Below, piece after piece: positions 32,534 through 44,339 of a stretch of 64,000 bases of DNA. A program made the position numbers and the translations under genes. Position 1 is the first letter of the stretch. The number at the start of each line of letters is the position of its first letter. Source of the stretch: Bufo bufo (taxonomy: Eukaryota; Chordata; Amphibia; Anura; Bufonidae); assembly GCF_905171765.1 (NCBI RefSeq), contig NC_053390.1:591877793-591941792 (forward strand), written 5' to 3'. Under the pieces are notes generated by a model, which did not search any database, had not been told where the DNA came from, and saw only the letters and a program-made list of their open reading frames with translations.

Positions 32534-34440
32534 ATATTATTAAGCACCACCCTGTCTTCCACATAGTCCAGTCTCAGCAGCCAAGAGTCTGGTCAACAGA
32601 ATCCTCACCCTGATCCTCCTTCCTCCCACCATGGAGAGTCTTGGCAAGCAAGTGATCCCACACTCGGATAGTCTGAGGAGCTCTTTTCATCACCATTCCT
32701 TGATTCGACCCTCTCGCCAAGCCCACTTGAAGAGTGACATGAGGATATCTTGTGCACTGATTCCCAAACTCTTGAGCATCCACAGTCAGAAAAAGAAGAC
32801 AGTGGGGAACGGCAATTAGTGTTTGACGAGGTGGATGATAATGATGAGACACAGTTGCCAATAAGTCAACCGTAATTAGTGTCTCAAGAGGTTCATGATG
32901 AGGATGAGACAGTTGTCAATAAGTGAGGTTCTTGTTAGGTCAACAAGTCAGGAGGATGACCAGAGTGAGGAAGTGGAAGAGGAGGTGGTAGATGATGAAT
33001 CAGCAGGGATCAGCAGCACCGCAACAGGCTGGAAGAGGCAGTGGGGTGGCAAAAGGAAGAAGGCAGGCCACACCAAAAAGGCCTGCAACTGTTCCCTGGA
33101 GCATCCCCTTGCGGCAATCTCCCTTGCCAAGGGGTAGGTGTTCCGCAGTCTGGCGCTTTTTTGAGGAAAGTGCGGCCGATAAATGAATTGTCATTTGCAA
33201 CCTGTGCCGTACCAAAATGAGACGGAGCGTGAACACTAGAAACCTAACCACCACTAGCATGATCCGCCACATGACATCAAAGCACCCTAATAGGTGGGCC
33301 GAACTCCTGGGTCCGCAATCAGTGTCTTCGGGTCACACCACTGCCTCCTCTTCCCCTGTGTTACGTGCTGGTAAATCCCCTGTCCAAGACGCAGGCCCGG
33401 ATCCCTCCCCCCCTGCACCTGAACCTTCATAAGCACCATCATCTACCACATCCACTTCTGTGTCCCAGTGCAGCATACAGATGTCTATACCCCAGGCCTT
33501 TGAACGAAAGCGCAAATACCCAGCCACCCACCCACGGACCATAGCACTAAATGCGCACCTTTCCAAATTGCTGGGCCTGAAAATGTTGCCATTTAGGCTT
33601 GTGGACACTGAGGCTGGTGGTGGCTGTCCCTCGTTACTCAGTCCCCAGCGGCCAATATTATTCCTGGTGTGCCGCCACGCCACTTAACAACTGACACATG
33701 GACAAGTATTTGTGGCCAGGGACACTAAATTTCCGACGGCACACTGGGTGATTGTTGTGGAGGCCGGGAGCGGATCGTACCCTGAGATGGCACAGGTGCT
33801 TCTGACGCCAAGGATTATGGGCCCTACTTACATCAGTATATTCACCACCACCTACATTAGTGGCTGCAACCCCCCTTCTCCTCCTCCACCTCCTCCTCCA
33901 CTTCCACCTCTGAATTCTCATCTTGCAGCACCAGTCATCCATCAGTCAGTAGCTGGAAGCAGTTTATCACTGCAGTGGGGAAGCGTCAACAGGCCGTGCT
34001 GAAACTTATTGGCTTATGTGACAAACAGCACACCGCTGTAGAGCTGTGGCAGAGTATAAGGGACCATACTGAGCTGTGGCCTTCGCCACTCAAACTACAA
34101 CCAGGCATGGTTGTGTCTGATAATGCCCATAACTTGGTGGCGGCTTTGGAGCTCGTCAAGCCCACACAAATACCATGCCTAGCCCACGTGTTCAACTTAG
34201 TGGTTCGGCGGTTTCTCAAAACCTACCCCAATTTGCCTGAGCTACTGGTGAATGTGTGCCAATTTCTGAAAGTCATCTACAGCTGCCGCCGGTCTGGCAA
34301 TGCTGCAGAAGCGCTTGCAATTGTCAGCTCACCGACTGTTGTGTGACGTGAGCATGCGCTGGAACTTCACGTTCCACATGTTGGCCAGGCTTTGTGAGCA
34401 GCAGAGGGCAGTAGTGGAATACCAGCTGCAACATGGTAGT
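32534..34440 (+). pseudogene. hAT (BED zinc finger) transposase, broken
   Basis: Pieces in order. A Ser/Pro/Glu-rich N-terminal linker (32,534-32,930). A BED zinc finger at about 33,145-33,300 (WRFFEESAADK-stop-IVICNLCRTK ... MIRHMTSKHP: C-x2-C then H-x5-H, with one stop codon inside). The hAT catalytic core at 33,975-34,346, including MVVSDNAHNLVAALEL (Asp) and IPCLAHVFNLVVRRFL. In another frame, VSMRWNFTFHMLARLCEQQ. The C-terminal dimerisation block is absent. Multiple frame changes make it dead. The enzyme class makes 8-bp duplications, matching the flanks of this element. Confidence 0.85.
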
Positions 34441-35194
34441 CGCCTTTCCAACAGAAGACCCTCACCCCTAATTTTTTTAGATGGTCAGATCAGCAGCTGG
34501 CCCTCACCTCTAATGTTTTAGAGGGTCATCAACAGGCTCTTGCTCCTAATGTTTTTGAGGGTCACCAGCAGGCCATCAATCATAATTTTTCAAGGGTATG
34601 ATGCCCTCCTTTATGTGTAATAAAGGGTGTATTGGAGTGCCGGTTCCTTGTAATTTTGGAAGCGCTTTCACTTAGTGCATAGGCTTTATGAGTGTAGGAG
34701 TCCCACTACCTCAACAATTCTACCACAATGGGAATGAGTCCCTCCTTTATGCGATATACAGGTTGTATCGGAGTCCCTCTTCCTTGTAATTTTTGGCAGC
34801 ACTTGCACTTTATATACAACTATACAGGAAAGAATGTTTCCTAAATATTTTTCCTCTAAAATTGATTTTATCTTCGGTTTGGTGCGTATTATTGTCAGTC
34901 TATAAAAGTGGCGTACTACTCGGACAACATCGTTCCCAGCAGAAACCTGGGAGTCCAAGATGCTTTTAGACATCCTCCCCATGCTGTTCCCGAACCATTT
35001 CAGTGGTGTTTCCATCAATTTATGACCTTTTCCTATGAACCAGACACCCTCCCCTCTTCAGAGCAAGGGGTGCCTGGTTTAATGCTCAGGTTCTCCCATT
35101 TACTTCCATTGTGCTCGGGTGCTCTGCCGAGCACCCAAGCATCCCAAAGTGTTCTACTCGAGCACCCGGCCACTTTGGTGCTCGATCAACACTA
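34441..35194 (+). mobile_element. hAT family 1 trailer, copy b
   Basis: Two to three tagagggtcat-type repeat units, then the trailer shared with 11,935-12,520, ending at ctcgatcaacacta. Confidence 0.75.
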
Positions 35195-35202
35195 GTTGGC
35201 AC

Positions 35203-35987
35203 CCCTTTTCTAGATCTGTGATAAACTACAGATGTTTGAGGTGAAACACTATGTACTCCAAAGAAAGAAAGGGGGCCTGCAATATTTTCTGGGTGCTGTA
35301 TCAGGTAGAGAAAGATAAGTGTCCTGTCTGTAACTGTAATTTGAGATACTGGGTGGGATAATGGTGGAGAGAGAAGGGGTCAAATATCTAAACCTAAGAA
35401 TCCTATACTGAATCTGTCCTTTATTGATCTAGGTATTGTAGGAAATATTTAAAAATATACCTATAAATATTGTATACATACTACAATTAATAATATACCC
35501 TATCCCTATAATTATTGCAATTATCTCCAATTAAAGCATACACATGCAAAATACACTCAGTACACTGTTACTGTGAATGTGTCCTAATTATATGATCAAT
35601 TCAGTTCAGTACAGAGCACTTTCTGAAAAAAAAAGGTAATTAAAAGCAATTTATGTGACATTCTGTATTTTGCAGCATGGCCAATTTTCTTAGGAAATGT
35701 ATAATTATTCATATAGAGATAAGAAGAACATATTATCCAGATACAATTTGTTTCTGTGCTGTTTCCATAGATACTCGAGTGGCTAAACATTCTATTATTG
35801 AAGTGATTTCAAATTTTTGGCTTTAAAAAATAAATAATTTTGTTACATTTCTCACAATGAGGTCATTTACTCTGATTATTTTTTATATTTTTTTTTTAAA
35901 TTTATCTACGTATTAGTTCAATTTATCAGCAAAATAATTAAAGGCGTATTTTCATATTATAACCATATTTCCCAAATTATTCATATA
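35203..35987. other. Intronic sequence without recognised feature
   Basis: A/T-rich, no repeat family recognised. Confidence 0.4.
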
Positions 35988-35995
35988 TACTAGAG

Positions 35996-36143
35996 CAGGG
36001 ATGCCCCAACCTGCGGCCGTCCAGCTGTTGCAAAACTAGAACTCCCAGCATGCCGGAACAACCTACAGCTATCAGCCTACAACAGAGCATGATGGGAGTT
36101 GAAGTTTTACAACAGCTGGAGGGCCGCAGGTTGAGCATCCCTG
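35996..36143. mobile_element. hAT-type MITE, 148 bp, palindromic
   Basis: Ends cagggatgccccaacctgcg and cgcaggttgagcatccctg are inverted repeats. tactagag (35,988-35,995) and tcctagag (36,144-36,151) form an 8-bp duplication with one mismatch. Inside, agctgttgcaaaactagaac-tcccagcatgc mirrors catgatgggag...ttttacaacagct. Confidence 0.85.
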
Positions 36144-36164
36144 TCCTAGAGACAGACCATCACT

Positions 36165-36430
36165 TTATAATTGGTGGGGGTCTGACCTCCAAAACCAATC
36201 TTTAGAATGAAGAGGCACCCTCTTCGCATTATTTCCCTGTACAGCGGCGTCCTGGCCGCTCACGTTGTAGAGAGTTACAGCACAGCATAATTTTGGTGAA
36301 AATTCGGAAGATCTTCAGTTCCGTGCATAGACAGGGGCCAGGAGTGCTGATGAGCAGGAAAAAGTTAGAAGAGGCTGCAGTGCTAAATCATTGCTGTGGC
36401 CCCTTTATTCTCAGGGCCTAATAATATGTT
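36165..36430. repeat. Dispersed repeat fragment (ggtgggggtc family)
   Basis: taattggtgggggtctgacc is similar to tgattggtgggggtccgggg at 39,017. Both look like pieces of the same dispersed repeat. Identity unknown. Confidence 0.35.
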
Positions 36431-36889
36431 TATCACTTTAAAAGACTGGAATACCTGTTATAAACGGAACTATTGGGATCTTGAACACATCTTTTGTACA
36501 CTATCTTAGACAGCATAGAACTCTTAGGGTACAGTCACACATGTTGCACAAAATTGTTGCATAAATTCAGTGTCTCAGAATAATTTGCATTATCTGAATG
36601 AGGGAATTTTGGCAGCAAGCACAAGCTTTTTGGCAAGACTTATTCAGATGAATGGGACAGTCACAAACATATCTGCAATAGATATGAGCGACTCAATTTA
36701 TACAAATCAATTTATTTATCAAACACAGTTCTTGGGCAGTGAGGTGCTGTCCCCACTGCTTAAGAGGCTCCCCCTCCCACTTGACTGACAGGGCCAAACG
36801 TCTTGCCGATTATGGAAGTGTGCACAGTTTCTTTTCCAGTAGCAGGTGACATCAAACTTCGTGCGCACAACATGTCACACTGTTTCTTC

Positions 36890-37160
36890 AATCAAGATGG
36901 ATGTGATGGCTTCTCCGCAAGCAAATGGATGAGGTGAGTATGTTTATTTTTATTTTTTTTACTGCCATTTAAGGAAAAATAGATTCGTTACCATGAAGCG
37001 TGAGGAAATTCGGCTTTGTGGCGATCATATTTTTCCAGAAATTCGGATCGAAGTCAATTTGTCTGAGTTCAATTCCTCAACACTATTTGTAATGAATCTA
37101 ATTTATTTGTGAAATTCAGTGAAGGAGCCAAATCGAATTTCTGATGAACATCGCTCATCT
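36890..37160. repeat. hAT-end-like dispersed repeat, copy 2
   Basis: Shares tcaatcaagatgg, tctccgcaagcaaatggatg and aattcagtgaaggagccaaatc with 26,690-26,990 and ends catcgctcatctctaata. Boundaries uncertain. Confidence 0.45.
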
Positions 37161-37757
37161 CTAATAATAAAGCATCACCAGGTAACCATGATGCTCCTCA
37201 TCCATTATGAAGAGCAATTCAATAAACATTATTTAATCTCAAAATATCTTATCAGATTCTCAGGCAGGGGCAGACACAGACAGTTCAGCGACTCGACACC
37301 TGCACAGTGGATCTGATTAGCTCTGCTTTCTGAGTCACTGACCCTCGGTTCTGCCGCGAGAACACAAGGCTGAACAAGATGTCCAGCTCTGTTACTCAAA
37401 CATGAGGGAAAATTGCAAGGAGCAAAGGAGGTGTTGCGCCAGACCACTGATGCTCCAAACACCTAATCTACAGAAGTCTAAAAATGAATATATGACTGCA
37501 CTTATTAACCTTAGAGAGGAAAGAACTATATTATTTTATTCAGCATGATCAACACTACCAGGCAATATTCATGGTTTAATCATGCTGACAGAGGCTCTTT
37601 AACTTGCTGGTAAAATAGCAATATTTCCTCCAAGGTCCTTAGCACAGGTACAGTATATTGGTTTATGAATGATCTTCAGCATGTTACATGAGTGCTAACA
37701 TTCATCACAACTGCCTTTTATCCTGAAAAGTGTTGTACATGTGGGAAAACCCCTGTC
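37161..37757. other. Intronic sequence without recognised feature
   Basis: No confident feature. Confidence 0.4.
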
Positions 37758-37771
37758 CATACACAGATGTA

Positions 37772-38516
37772 CTACACCTAAACTCAATGGGCTTAGTACA
37801 CCAATCACAATATAGTGCTGTCATGTTTAAACCACCAAACACACCAATCAATGCGACACCACACAGTATACTCCAAATTACAAAATCCATAATCTTTACT
37901 TGAAATAAAAAAACTAAAAACAGTACGCCATGATTAAAAATGGGAAGAAAATCCATAACCACACACAATAGAAGCCACAATGTGGCAACATGATCAGAAG
38001 CAAATCATCAAGGACAATATAACTGTATATGCACATACATCAACAATTAACATCACCCAAAAGGAAATATGAACTAACATGCAAAATGTACAAAGCCCAA
38101 ATAATGTATAGTGTACTGACCACAATAGCTCCTGAGACCCCAATGTCATTTGGCAGTTGCTTCCTCCAGGACTCTTGTTTGCTGAGCCCACTTTATATAC
38201 CCCCGAAGGCCAACAGGAATGCAAAGGCACATGTGTATTAAACGAAGAGGTTAATATCTTAGGACCAATCATATAGTTGCTTGTTAAAGGGTCATTCAAT
38301 TTTTGCACATTTTACATGCTAGTTTATATTCCCTTTTGGGTGATGTTAATTGTTGGTTTATGTGCATTTTTATTGCCCTTGATGATTTGCTTCTGATCAT
38401 ATTGCCACATTGTAGCTTCTATTCTGTGTGGATATACATTTTCTTCCCCTTTTCAATCATGGCGTACTGTTTTTAGTTGGATTTTGTAATTTGGAGTATA
38501 CTGTGTGATGTGTTTG
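37772..38516. mobile_element. Foldback insertion with 14-bp target duplication, 745 bp
   Basis: catacacagatgta is duplicated exactly (37,758-37,771 and 38,517-38,530). Inverted arms of about 220-240 bp: 37,858-38,090 and 38,285-38,515 (cacagtatactccaaattac and its complement gtaatttggagtatactgtg; gcttctgatcatattgccac and its complement with one change). The loop of about 200 bp is not repeated. Clear long-duplication foldback structure. I did not find a hammerhead core. Confidence 0.8.
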
Positions 38517-38619
38517 CATACACAGATGTAGCCAACGTTATCTTGACTCCTAGCACACCAGGATGGTCACTTTAGTGTGGTTAGTTGTATTATTGTAATA
38601 TGATTTTGTTGTGTTAAGG

Positions 38620-38944
38620 CAGTGATGGCGAACTCTTTAGAGAACGAGTGCCCAAACTGCAATCCAAAACCCACTTATTTATCACAAAGTGCCAACACGG
38701 CAATGTAACCTGAATACTACAATCCAATATAGTATATCTTCCATGTACTTTATCATTTACCTATAATAGCCTGCCTACATTCAGTGCACTGCCTGTGCCG
38801 TTCATAGTGCGCCCTGCGCTGTTAAATGGCAGGACAAGTCTAAGGCATATGGGTACACAATAGACTTTTTCCAGGGAGTGGGTGCCCACACAGTGGTCTC
38901 TGAGTGCCCCCTCTGGCACCCATGCCAAAGGTTTGCCACCACTG
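38620..38944. mobile_element. hAT-type non-autonomous element (CAGTGATGGCGAAC ends), 325 bp
   Basis: Ends cagtgatggcgaac and gtttgccaccactg are inverted repeats. Flanks tgttaagg (38,612-38,619) and tggtaagg (38,945-38,952) form an 8-bp duplication with one mismatch. No coding sequence. These ends are typical of hAT MITEs. Confidence 0.8.
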
Positions 38945-38984
38945 TGGTAAGGTGTTAAAAGTTTCCCTGAGATATTTTTACTGA

Positions 38985-39200
38985 TGACCTATTTCCTGAT
39001 TTCCTGGATAGGTCGTCAGTATCTGATTGGTGGGGGTCCGGGGTTACTAGTAGCCAAAATTGCACTAAAATGTTTTGGCTAATAGGAGCTCTGAAAGAAT
39101 AGGCTGGGCACATAGGGGAGATTTACTAAAAATGGAGCCACTTTTTAAAACTGGTGACAAGTTCAAAAAGTTGCAAATTTTGGCGCAAATACAGTATGGT
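38985..39200. repeat. Dispersed repeat fragments
   Basis: ataggtcgtcagtatctgat followed by the ggtgggggtc motif, then gggagatttactaaaaatgg, which resembles gggggacatttatcaaagta at 41,381. Likely remains of common dispersed repeats. Confidence 0.35.
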
Positions 39201-39282
39201 ATACACTATAATCTGTGACATTATATGCCAATATTGTGATGTAAAAACATTGGTAAAGCTTCCCTGCCTTCGCTCACCCTAC

Positions 39283-39573
39283 GGATAGGGCTACACAACG
39301 ACATTTGTTGCACGACTATTTGTCGCATTAATGTCGTGCAACATATTTTATAATGGTAGTCTATGCAACATGATGCGACTATGACATGACAGTCGCAAAA
39401 AAAAGATGGATTTTGCAGTTGCAGCATATCGCATGCCACAGGGCGACACCATAGACTACCATTATAAAATATGTTGCGCGACATTGGTGCGACATGAATG
39501 TCACACGACATGTTGCAGTGTAGTTGCATCCTATATGTCGTACGACGTATTGTCGCCGTGTAGCCCTAGCCTA
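39283..39573. mobile_element. Palindromic MITE rich in tgtcgcg motifs, copy 2
   Basis: gggctacacaacgacatttg on the left mirrors ccgtgtagccct on the right. The centre (ttataatggtagtctatg versus catagactaccattataa) matches 26,126-26,452. Diverged from copy 1. Confidence 0.75.
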
Positions 39574-40625
39574 AAGGCTGCTATGTACATGTCCGCAGCA
39601 CACTACCCATGAATACCCCAGACTGTACGTGCTCCATTCTTTTCATCACTCCTACTGGCCATTGTGCCATTTTAGCTACGGGTATTAAGGACTTGTAGTT
39701 GTAATCTGCTGTCATGACATAGGGCAGGATATTGAGCTGAGAGATTTGCTTTAAGGGATTCAGCTGTCAGCTATGACAAATGTGGAAAGAAAATATATTT
39801 TGCCTAAGGAAACAAATCTCTTTTCTTATGACTGCTGAGCAGACTAGCTCCTATCATTTTAACAATGGCAGAAAGAAAATATTGGAATTCCAATACTTGA
39901 AGATAGAATGTAATCTGTTTCCTAGTATTCAGCTGATCCGGCATTTATAGACCGTAAATTATAAATCAGATCAGGCTAAATGACTGATAATTAACATGTA
40001 AATGGCTGAAAATGTTGAAATGTTGAAAGACGAATGCTAGCCATTGAAGGAATGGATAATTCAGCAGTCTCTATATTTAGCACTAGCCCATTAGTTACTA
40101 CTACCAAAAAAAATTGGCCTGGTGCATCCTAGCATAAAATCAAATCTGCTTAACAGACAAAACTGCTAATTGACTGGATGAGCTCTTCATATTTATTATT
40201 CACCAACATAAACCATGAAGCCATTTTACAAGCTCTATAAATATATAGAAAGCAAAATCTGCATTTAGCTACAAGGTAGAGTGTAAAATCCACTGTAATA
40301 ATATGTTCCTAATGTCTCCCAGATGTGATAAATGTAAGAGGAAAAATAATTTTCTGTCTTCAAGTATGGCTTATTTATCCTTAAATAGACACACTGGGAT
40401 TTGTATATAGGGGTAGAATTTGCTTGTTTCAGAAATGCCTTCAGTCTGTGTAAATGAAGCCATGTGGTCGACTCAGCAGATACCCTGACACTGTCCATGT
40501 ATTGTCTAAGCAGACTTCAATTGGAAATATTTTAAAGTGGTTGTCCACTTTGTTACAAGGGTCTCCTAGTCATAGGAAAGTTCATAGGGTATGCCACTGC
40601 TTGGGCCTCCAATGATCAGCAGTAA
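39574..40625. other. Intronic sequence without recognised feature
   Basis: No confident feature in about 1 kb. Confidence 0.4.
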
Positions 40626-40800
40626 TCTATTAGGCCTGGGATCAGCAACCTGTAGAACTCCATCTGTGGTGAAACTATGACTCCAGGCATGCACACTAGC
40701 TTGGCTGTTCTCGGAACTCCTATAGGGGTGAATGGAGCATGCTGGAGTTGTAATTTCACAACAGAAGGAGTTCCGGACGTTGTTTACCCTTGTGCTAGGC
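40626..40800. mobile_element. Short palindromic MITE
   Basis: aactccatctgtggtgaaac ... gaatggagcatgctggagtt-gtaatttcacaac folds back. Ends tattaggcctgggatc and gtgctaggc. Related in sequence to 35,996-36,143 (catgctggagttgtaa). Confidence 0.5.
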
Positions 40801-40825
40801 AATCTGGCAGGAAGTGTTCACCTGC

Positions 40826-41324
40826 TGTCATGCCCCACTCTGACGATGTGCGGAGGTCGGCCAGGATAGCAGCACGAGTTTAGTATTTGTTTTGGTGTCG
40901 TGCTGGATCCACCTCTCATCAGGTGCAAAGGGTGGAGTCATTAGTTTAAATGGCCTCCAGCTAAGTACTCTGAGCGGATTATACTGATCATTCTGGTCTG
41001 GGAAGTTTGGAGGGAAGGTTGGCTGTCAGTTTCTGCTCTCAGAGATAAGTGGCATTTCTAGCTTGGTTGTTTGTGTCATCTAGCCCATCCAGGTTCTGTG
41101 CGAGCAGGCTGCTCCTATCCTCCCACTTCATCATCTCAGGGAGTTCAGGGTTCTGTCAGTCCAGGCTGGAGGACACAGCACACCTATCTTCAAGGTCTGC
41201 CTGTGGGCTGAGCAGCGCAGGGAAAGAGGTCAGGGATGAACTAGGAGGTGACCCTTCCCCTGTCTCTCGTCCAGAGCCTGGTTGGTGTGTTATTGTTTAT
41301 TCTGAGTGCACATCCGCCGTGACA
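40826..41324 (+). mobile_element. Solo LTR, 499 bp
   Basis: Begins TGTCATGCCC, ends CCGCCGTGACA, with a perfect 5-bp duplication cctgc (40,821-40,825 and 41,325-41,329). TG...CA termini and a 5-bp duplication mark an LTR of a retrotransposon; no internal coding sequence remains, so it is a recombined solo copy. A similar LTR (TGTCACTGCC ... CCCGTGACA, duplication ttgag) is split between 49,734 and 60,923. Superfamily cannot be read from an LTR alone. Confidence 0.85.
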
Positions 41325-41329
41325 CCTGC

Positions 41330-42495
41330 AGTGTCACCACAAGGGAAATTAAAGGGGCGTTTCTGTCTGAAAGGAGTATGGGGGACATTTATCAAAGTAG
41401 CTATTAGTAAGTTTTGTGGCTTAATAAAATCGCAAGTCCTGGTGATTGCACCATTTTCTGCAACATTTGGTAAATTTTTACAAAATTTGTGTTTCTCTCC
41501 TCTTTTCAAAGTTGTCAGTGTTTAAGTGATAAAAGTGATATTAGACCTGGATTATGCCACATTTACTATGCGTGACTTTGGCAAAATTACATTGTACTCA
41601 CTCCAAATATATTATTAAGGTAGGTACACCATTTCATAAATTTGCCACAGGCACACAAAGAAAATACAGACTTAAAAAATGACACAAAAACAACTGCAAA
41701 TATAGAGAAATGTCAGCACATATTTGTAAATTAAATATTCATAGAAAACATTTTTCTAAAGAATTTTTGATTGTTTTTTTATTTTTTATTTTGGCAGTAC
41801 AATCCATTGAAAATTAAAAACAAAACACTGTTCTGTAACTGTAAGGGAGGTGAAACTACTGTATAAATAAGGATACCATTATTATTGCTACAGCAGTGGG
41901 TGTGGAACGACTATCTCAACCAACAGATTAAGCTTTGGGCTACTACTAAAGACATTATCCTCAGAGACACCTGGTATACACCTATACAGAGATAAGGATT
42001 TCACTGCAGGGGATGCACCAGGCTGCTCCCTCCTAGAGTAGTCTCTGTATGATTGTCAGCTGACCCACGAGGGTCAGGGACACCAATACAGGACACCGAG
42101 GGGTCAGACAAATTCATAGTCAGGGAGAGGCAAAGGACAGGCAAAACAGAGTATGTGCAGTGTGACAAGCCATTTGCTAGTGTGAATAAGAAAGGACGCG
42201 CACTGGCACCATTAAGAGCCAGATTAAGAATGTGCACCTTATGGTCAGAGGAGGAGAGGTCTAGCAGGCAATCAGGCTCCAGCCTGCATGAAGGGACAGA
42301 ACAGACTCTGTGGCTGGACCCACCAGGAATTGGGGAGAGTGAGGCAGGTCCATGCAATGAGGACAAATAAGCAGAGCAGCGACAGCTGTGGGCTGCAGCT
42401 GTGACAGCTATTTTACTTAGTATACAGTATACACTATTGTTTTTTGACCGAGTCTAGATAGATCTAGATAAAGATGTCCACAGAAGAGCACTGTA
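41330..42495. other. Intronic sequence; possible unrecognised repeat at 41,890-42,400
   Basis: The 105-codon plus-strand and 121-codon minus-strand frames at 42,001-42,370 overlap each other and lack recognisable domains. The GC content is higher than the neighbours, which may mark an unrecognised repeat. Confidence 0.35.
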
Positions 42496-42503
42496 CTCAT
42501 CAG

Positions 42504-42799
42504 TAGTGATGAGCGGCATAGACAATATTCAAATTTGCGACATTTTGCTAATTTTTGGCCGAATATTCACCAGAAATTGGCAAATTCGAGAATTTGTGAT
42601 CTCCAGTCGTTGTTTAATTGATTGCGAAAATCGGCAATGTAATATATTCGCGATAAATTTGCGATAAAATCGCGATTAGAATATTCAACACTATTCGCGA
42701 ATACGAATATATAACACTATATTCTAAATATTCGCGAATTCTCGAAGTGGCGATATTCGCGATTAAAATTTGCAATTCAAATATTCGCGCTCAACACTA
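42504..42799. mobile_element. hAT-type MITE (TAGTGATGAGCGG family), 296 bp
   Basis: Perfect 8-bp duplication ctcatcag (42,496-42,503 and 42,800-42,807). Ends tagtgatgagcggcataga and attcgcgctcaacacta. The interior is similar to 14,124-14,353 over most of its length. Confidence 0.9.
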
Positions 42800-42807
42800 C
42801 TCATCAG

Positions 42808-43279
42808 TGTAATGTGTGATGTTAATTTCTGGGGTAAAAAATGTTGATGGCACTGTCATTATGGTAGTGGCATTGCACAGTGCTCATTGAAATCAATGTG
42901 TTGTTCATTTAACAAATGGAAATTACAGGTCCTCTAATGCATGACAAACATTTTGTAGCTGCTCACCACTCTCGCTAATAGATGAGTGCCTTTTCAGTTT
43001 TTAAGGTGAATCTACACATGAATGTCATGCAATAGTGAAGCTGGGAGATTAAAATTTGGTACAAACAGGGAAAAATACAAAAGTGAGAAATGCGGCATAC
43101 CTCACACAACACAGAATATGCACTGACAGCTCCATACATTTTTAAGTATAAATGGTTTATTGATAAATTTAAGGAAACGTCAGTATGATCATGGATCAAA
43201 AAAAATCAATGCAATGTCTCTTTCTTGCAAAAATGTGCACCAATCATCCTAATTCATATTGATAAAAGATTGAAATATA
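42808..43279. other. Intronic sequence without recognised feature
   Basis: No confident feature. Confidence 0.4.
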
Positions 43280-43560
43280 CAGGAGTTTATCAGCCTGTGA
43301 GTTCGCACATAGGGTTTTCTGACATTTTTGGGGCATTTTGCAGTTTTTGCTGACCCATTCATTTCATCATGTGCTATCCGCATCGGTATATCCATTCCGT
43401 AGCCCCGCAAAAAAAATGTCTCGTCCGTTTTAGGCATTGTTACAATGGATCCGCAAAATAAAAAATGGATGGCATACGGATGTCATCCATTTTTTTTGCG
43501 GATCTGCAATTTGCGGACCGCAAAAAACATACGGTCGTGTGCATGTAGCCTAAGAATGGA
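43280..43560. repeat. Fold-back repeat with ccgcaaa/tttgcgg motifs
   Basis: aatggatccgcaaaataaaa-aatggatggcatacgg mirrors catccattttttttgcggat. acatacggtcgtgtgcatg resembles the ends of the MITE at 2,064 and the satellite hairpin at 50,400-52,600. Boundaries unclear. Confidence 0.5.
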
Positions 43561-44339
43561 TTCACACATAAGTTTAATTGGCATTTTTGTGGAATTTTGC
43601 GGTTTTTATAGATTTTTTCATAATTAGAGAGTAGCGGATTTTTTAAAAATTCGATTCGCTGGTTCGCCAAAATTTTTCGGAAAAATTAGCTTTGATCCAA
43701 ATAAATTTACAGCGAATTACGTTAATAAATGCCTATTTCCTGGCTGCTGAGAGCCTTTACAGTGGTGTAGAACACTTTGCCTTGCAGTAACACACAGGGG
43801 GAGTCTGCTTTGGTAGTTAAATAATACTGTGAGTCAGTATGACATGAAGAAGACAGGTGTCGCTCTTAGAATCACTGCATATTTCACTTATTTGGGCAGT
43901 CACGCGGCCAAAAATGACCAAATAACTGAAGTATCAACTCAGCCTTACAGGTCGATGTTAGCGTCAAGAAGAAGCGCACTACTTTTACAGCTGATTCCAC
44001 ATAGATGTCTACAGAACCTGTTATATTACATGCTTATACAAGTAGAGCCCCCGTGACAAAGTGGAGAGGGTGTCAGCATTAAGTTTGTGTTGACATCACT
44101 GATTAATTTGCCTTTCCTCTAAACCATCAGAATAACCCACAAAAAACGGATCCTGTCTGTGGAGCATACACCTTCACTCGGTCAGCATTTGCTCAGTAAT
44201 CTATCAGTATTGCTAATGCAAAAAAAAACTGGAGTGGATCTAAAACAGTGATGACACGTGCATGGAATATTTGCATGTCTTCTGTGTTTTGTACCCACTC
44301 CTGCTTTTGGGTACAAAATCAAAGGCCAATTATGATGGG

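Larger units (their letters stand above)
28501..35194 (+). mobile_element. hAT family 1, copy b, with nested insertions, 6.7 kb
   Basis: Perfect 8-bp target duplication gttggcac at 28,493-28,500 and 35,195-35,202. Left end cagtgctgggcaagcatgct, right end ggtgctcgatcaacacta (inverse of tagtgttgatcgagcacc). Order: leader with TATA-like block and leader tandem repeats (30,720-30,965), BED/hAT transposase remnant (32,534-34,440) and trailer. It was later hit by a second hAT (28,948-30,711), a foldback insertion (31,080-31,384) and a MITE pair (31,579-32,533). Confidence 0.9.

Noticed and set aside
38029..38241. 70-codon frame in the 745-bp foldback as an internal gene
   Set aside because: It starts in the inverted arm and ends in the loop; no domain is recognised.
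42001..42370. 105- and 121-codon frames on opposite strands
   Set aside because: No domain, no splice or promoter context, overlapping on both strands. Could be an unrecognised repeat.
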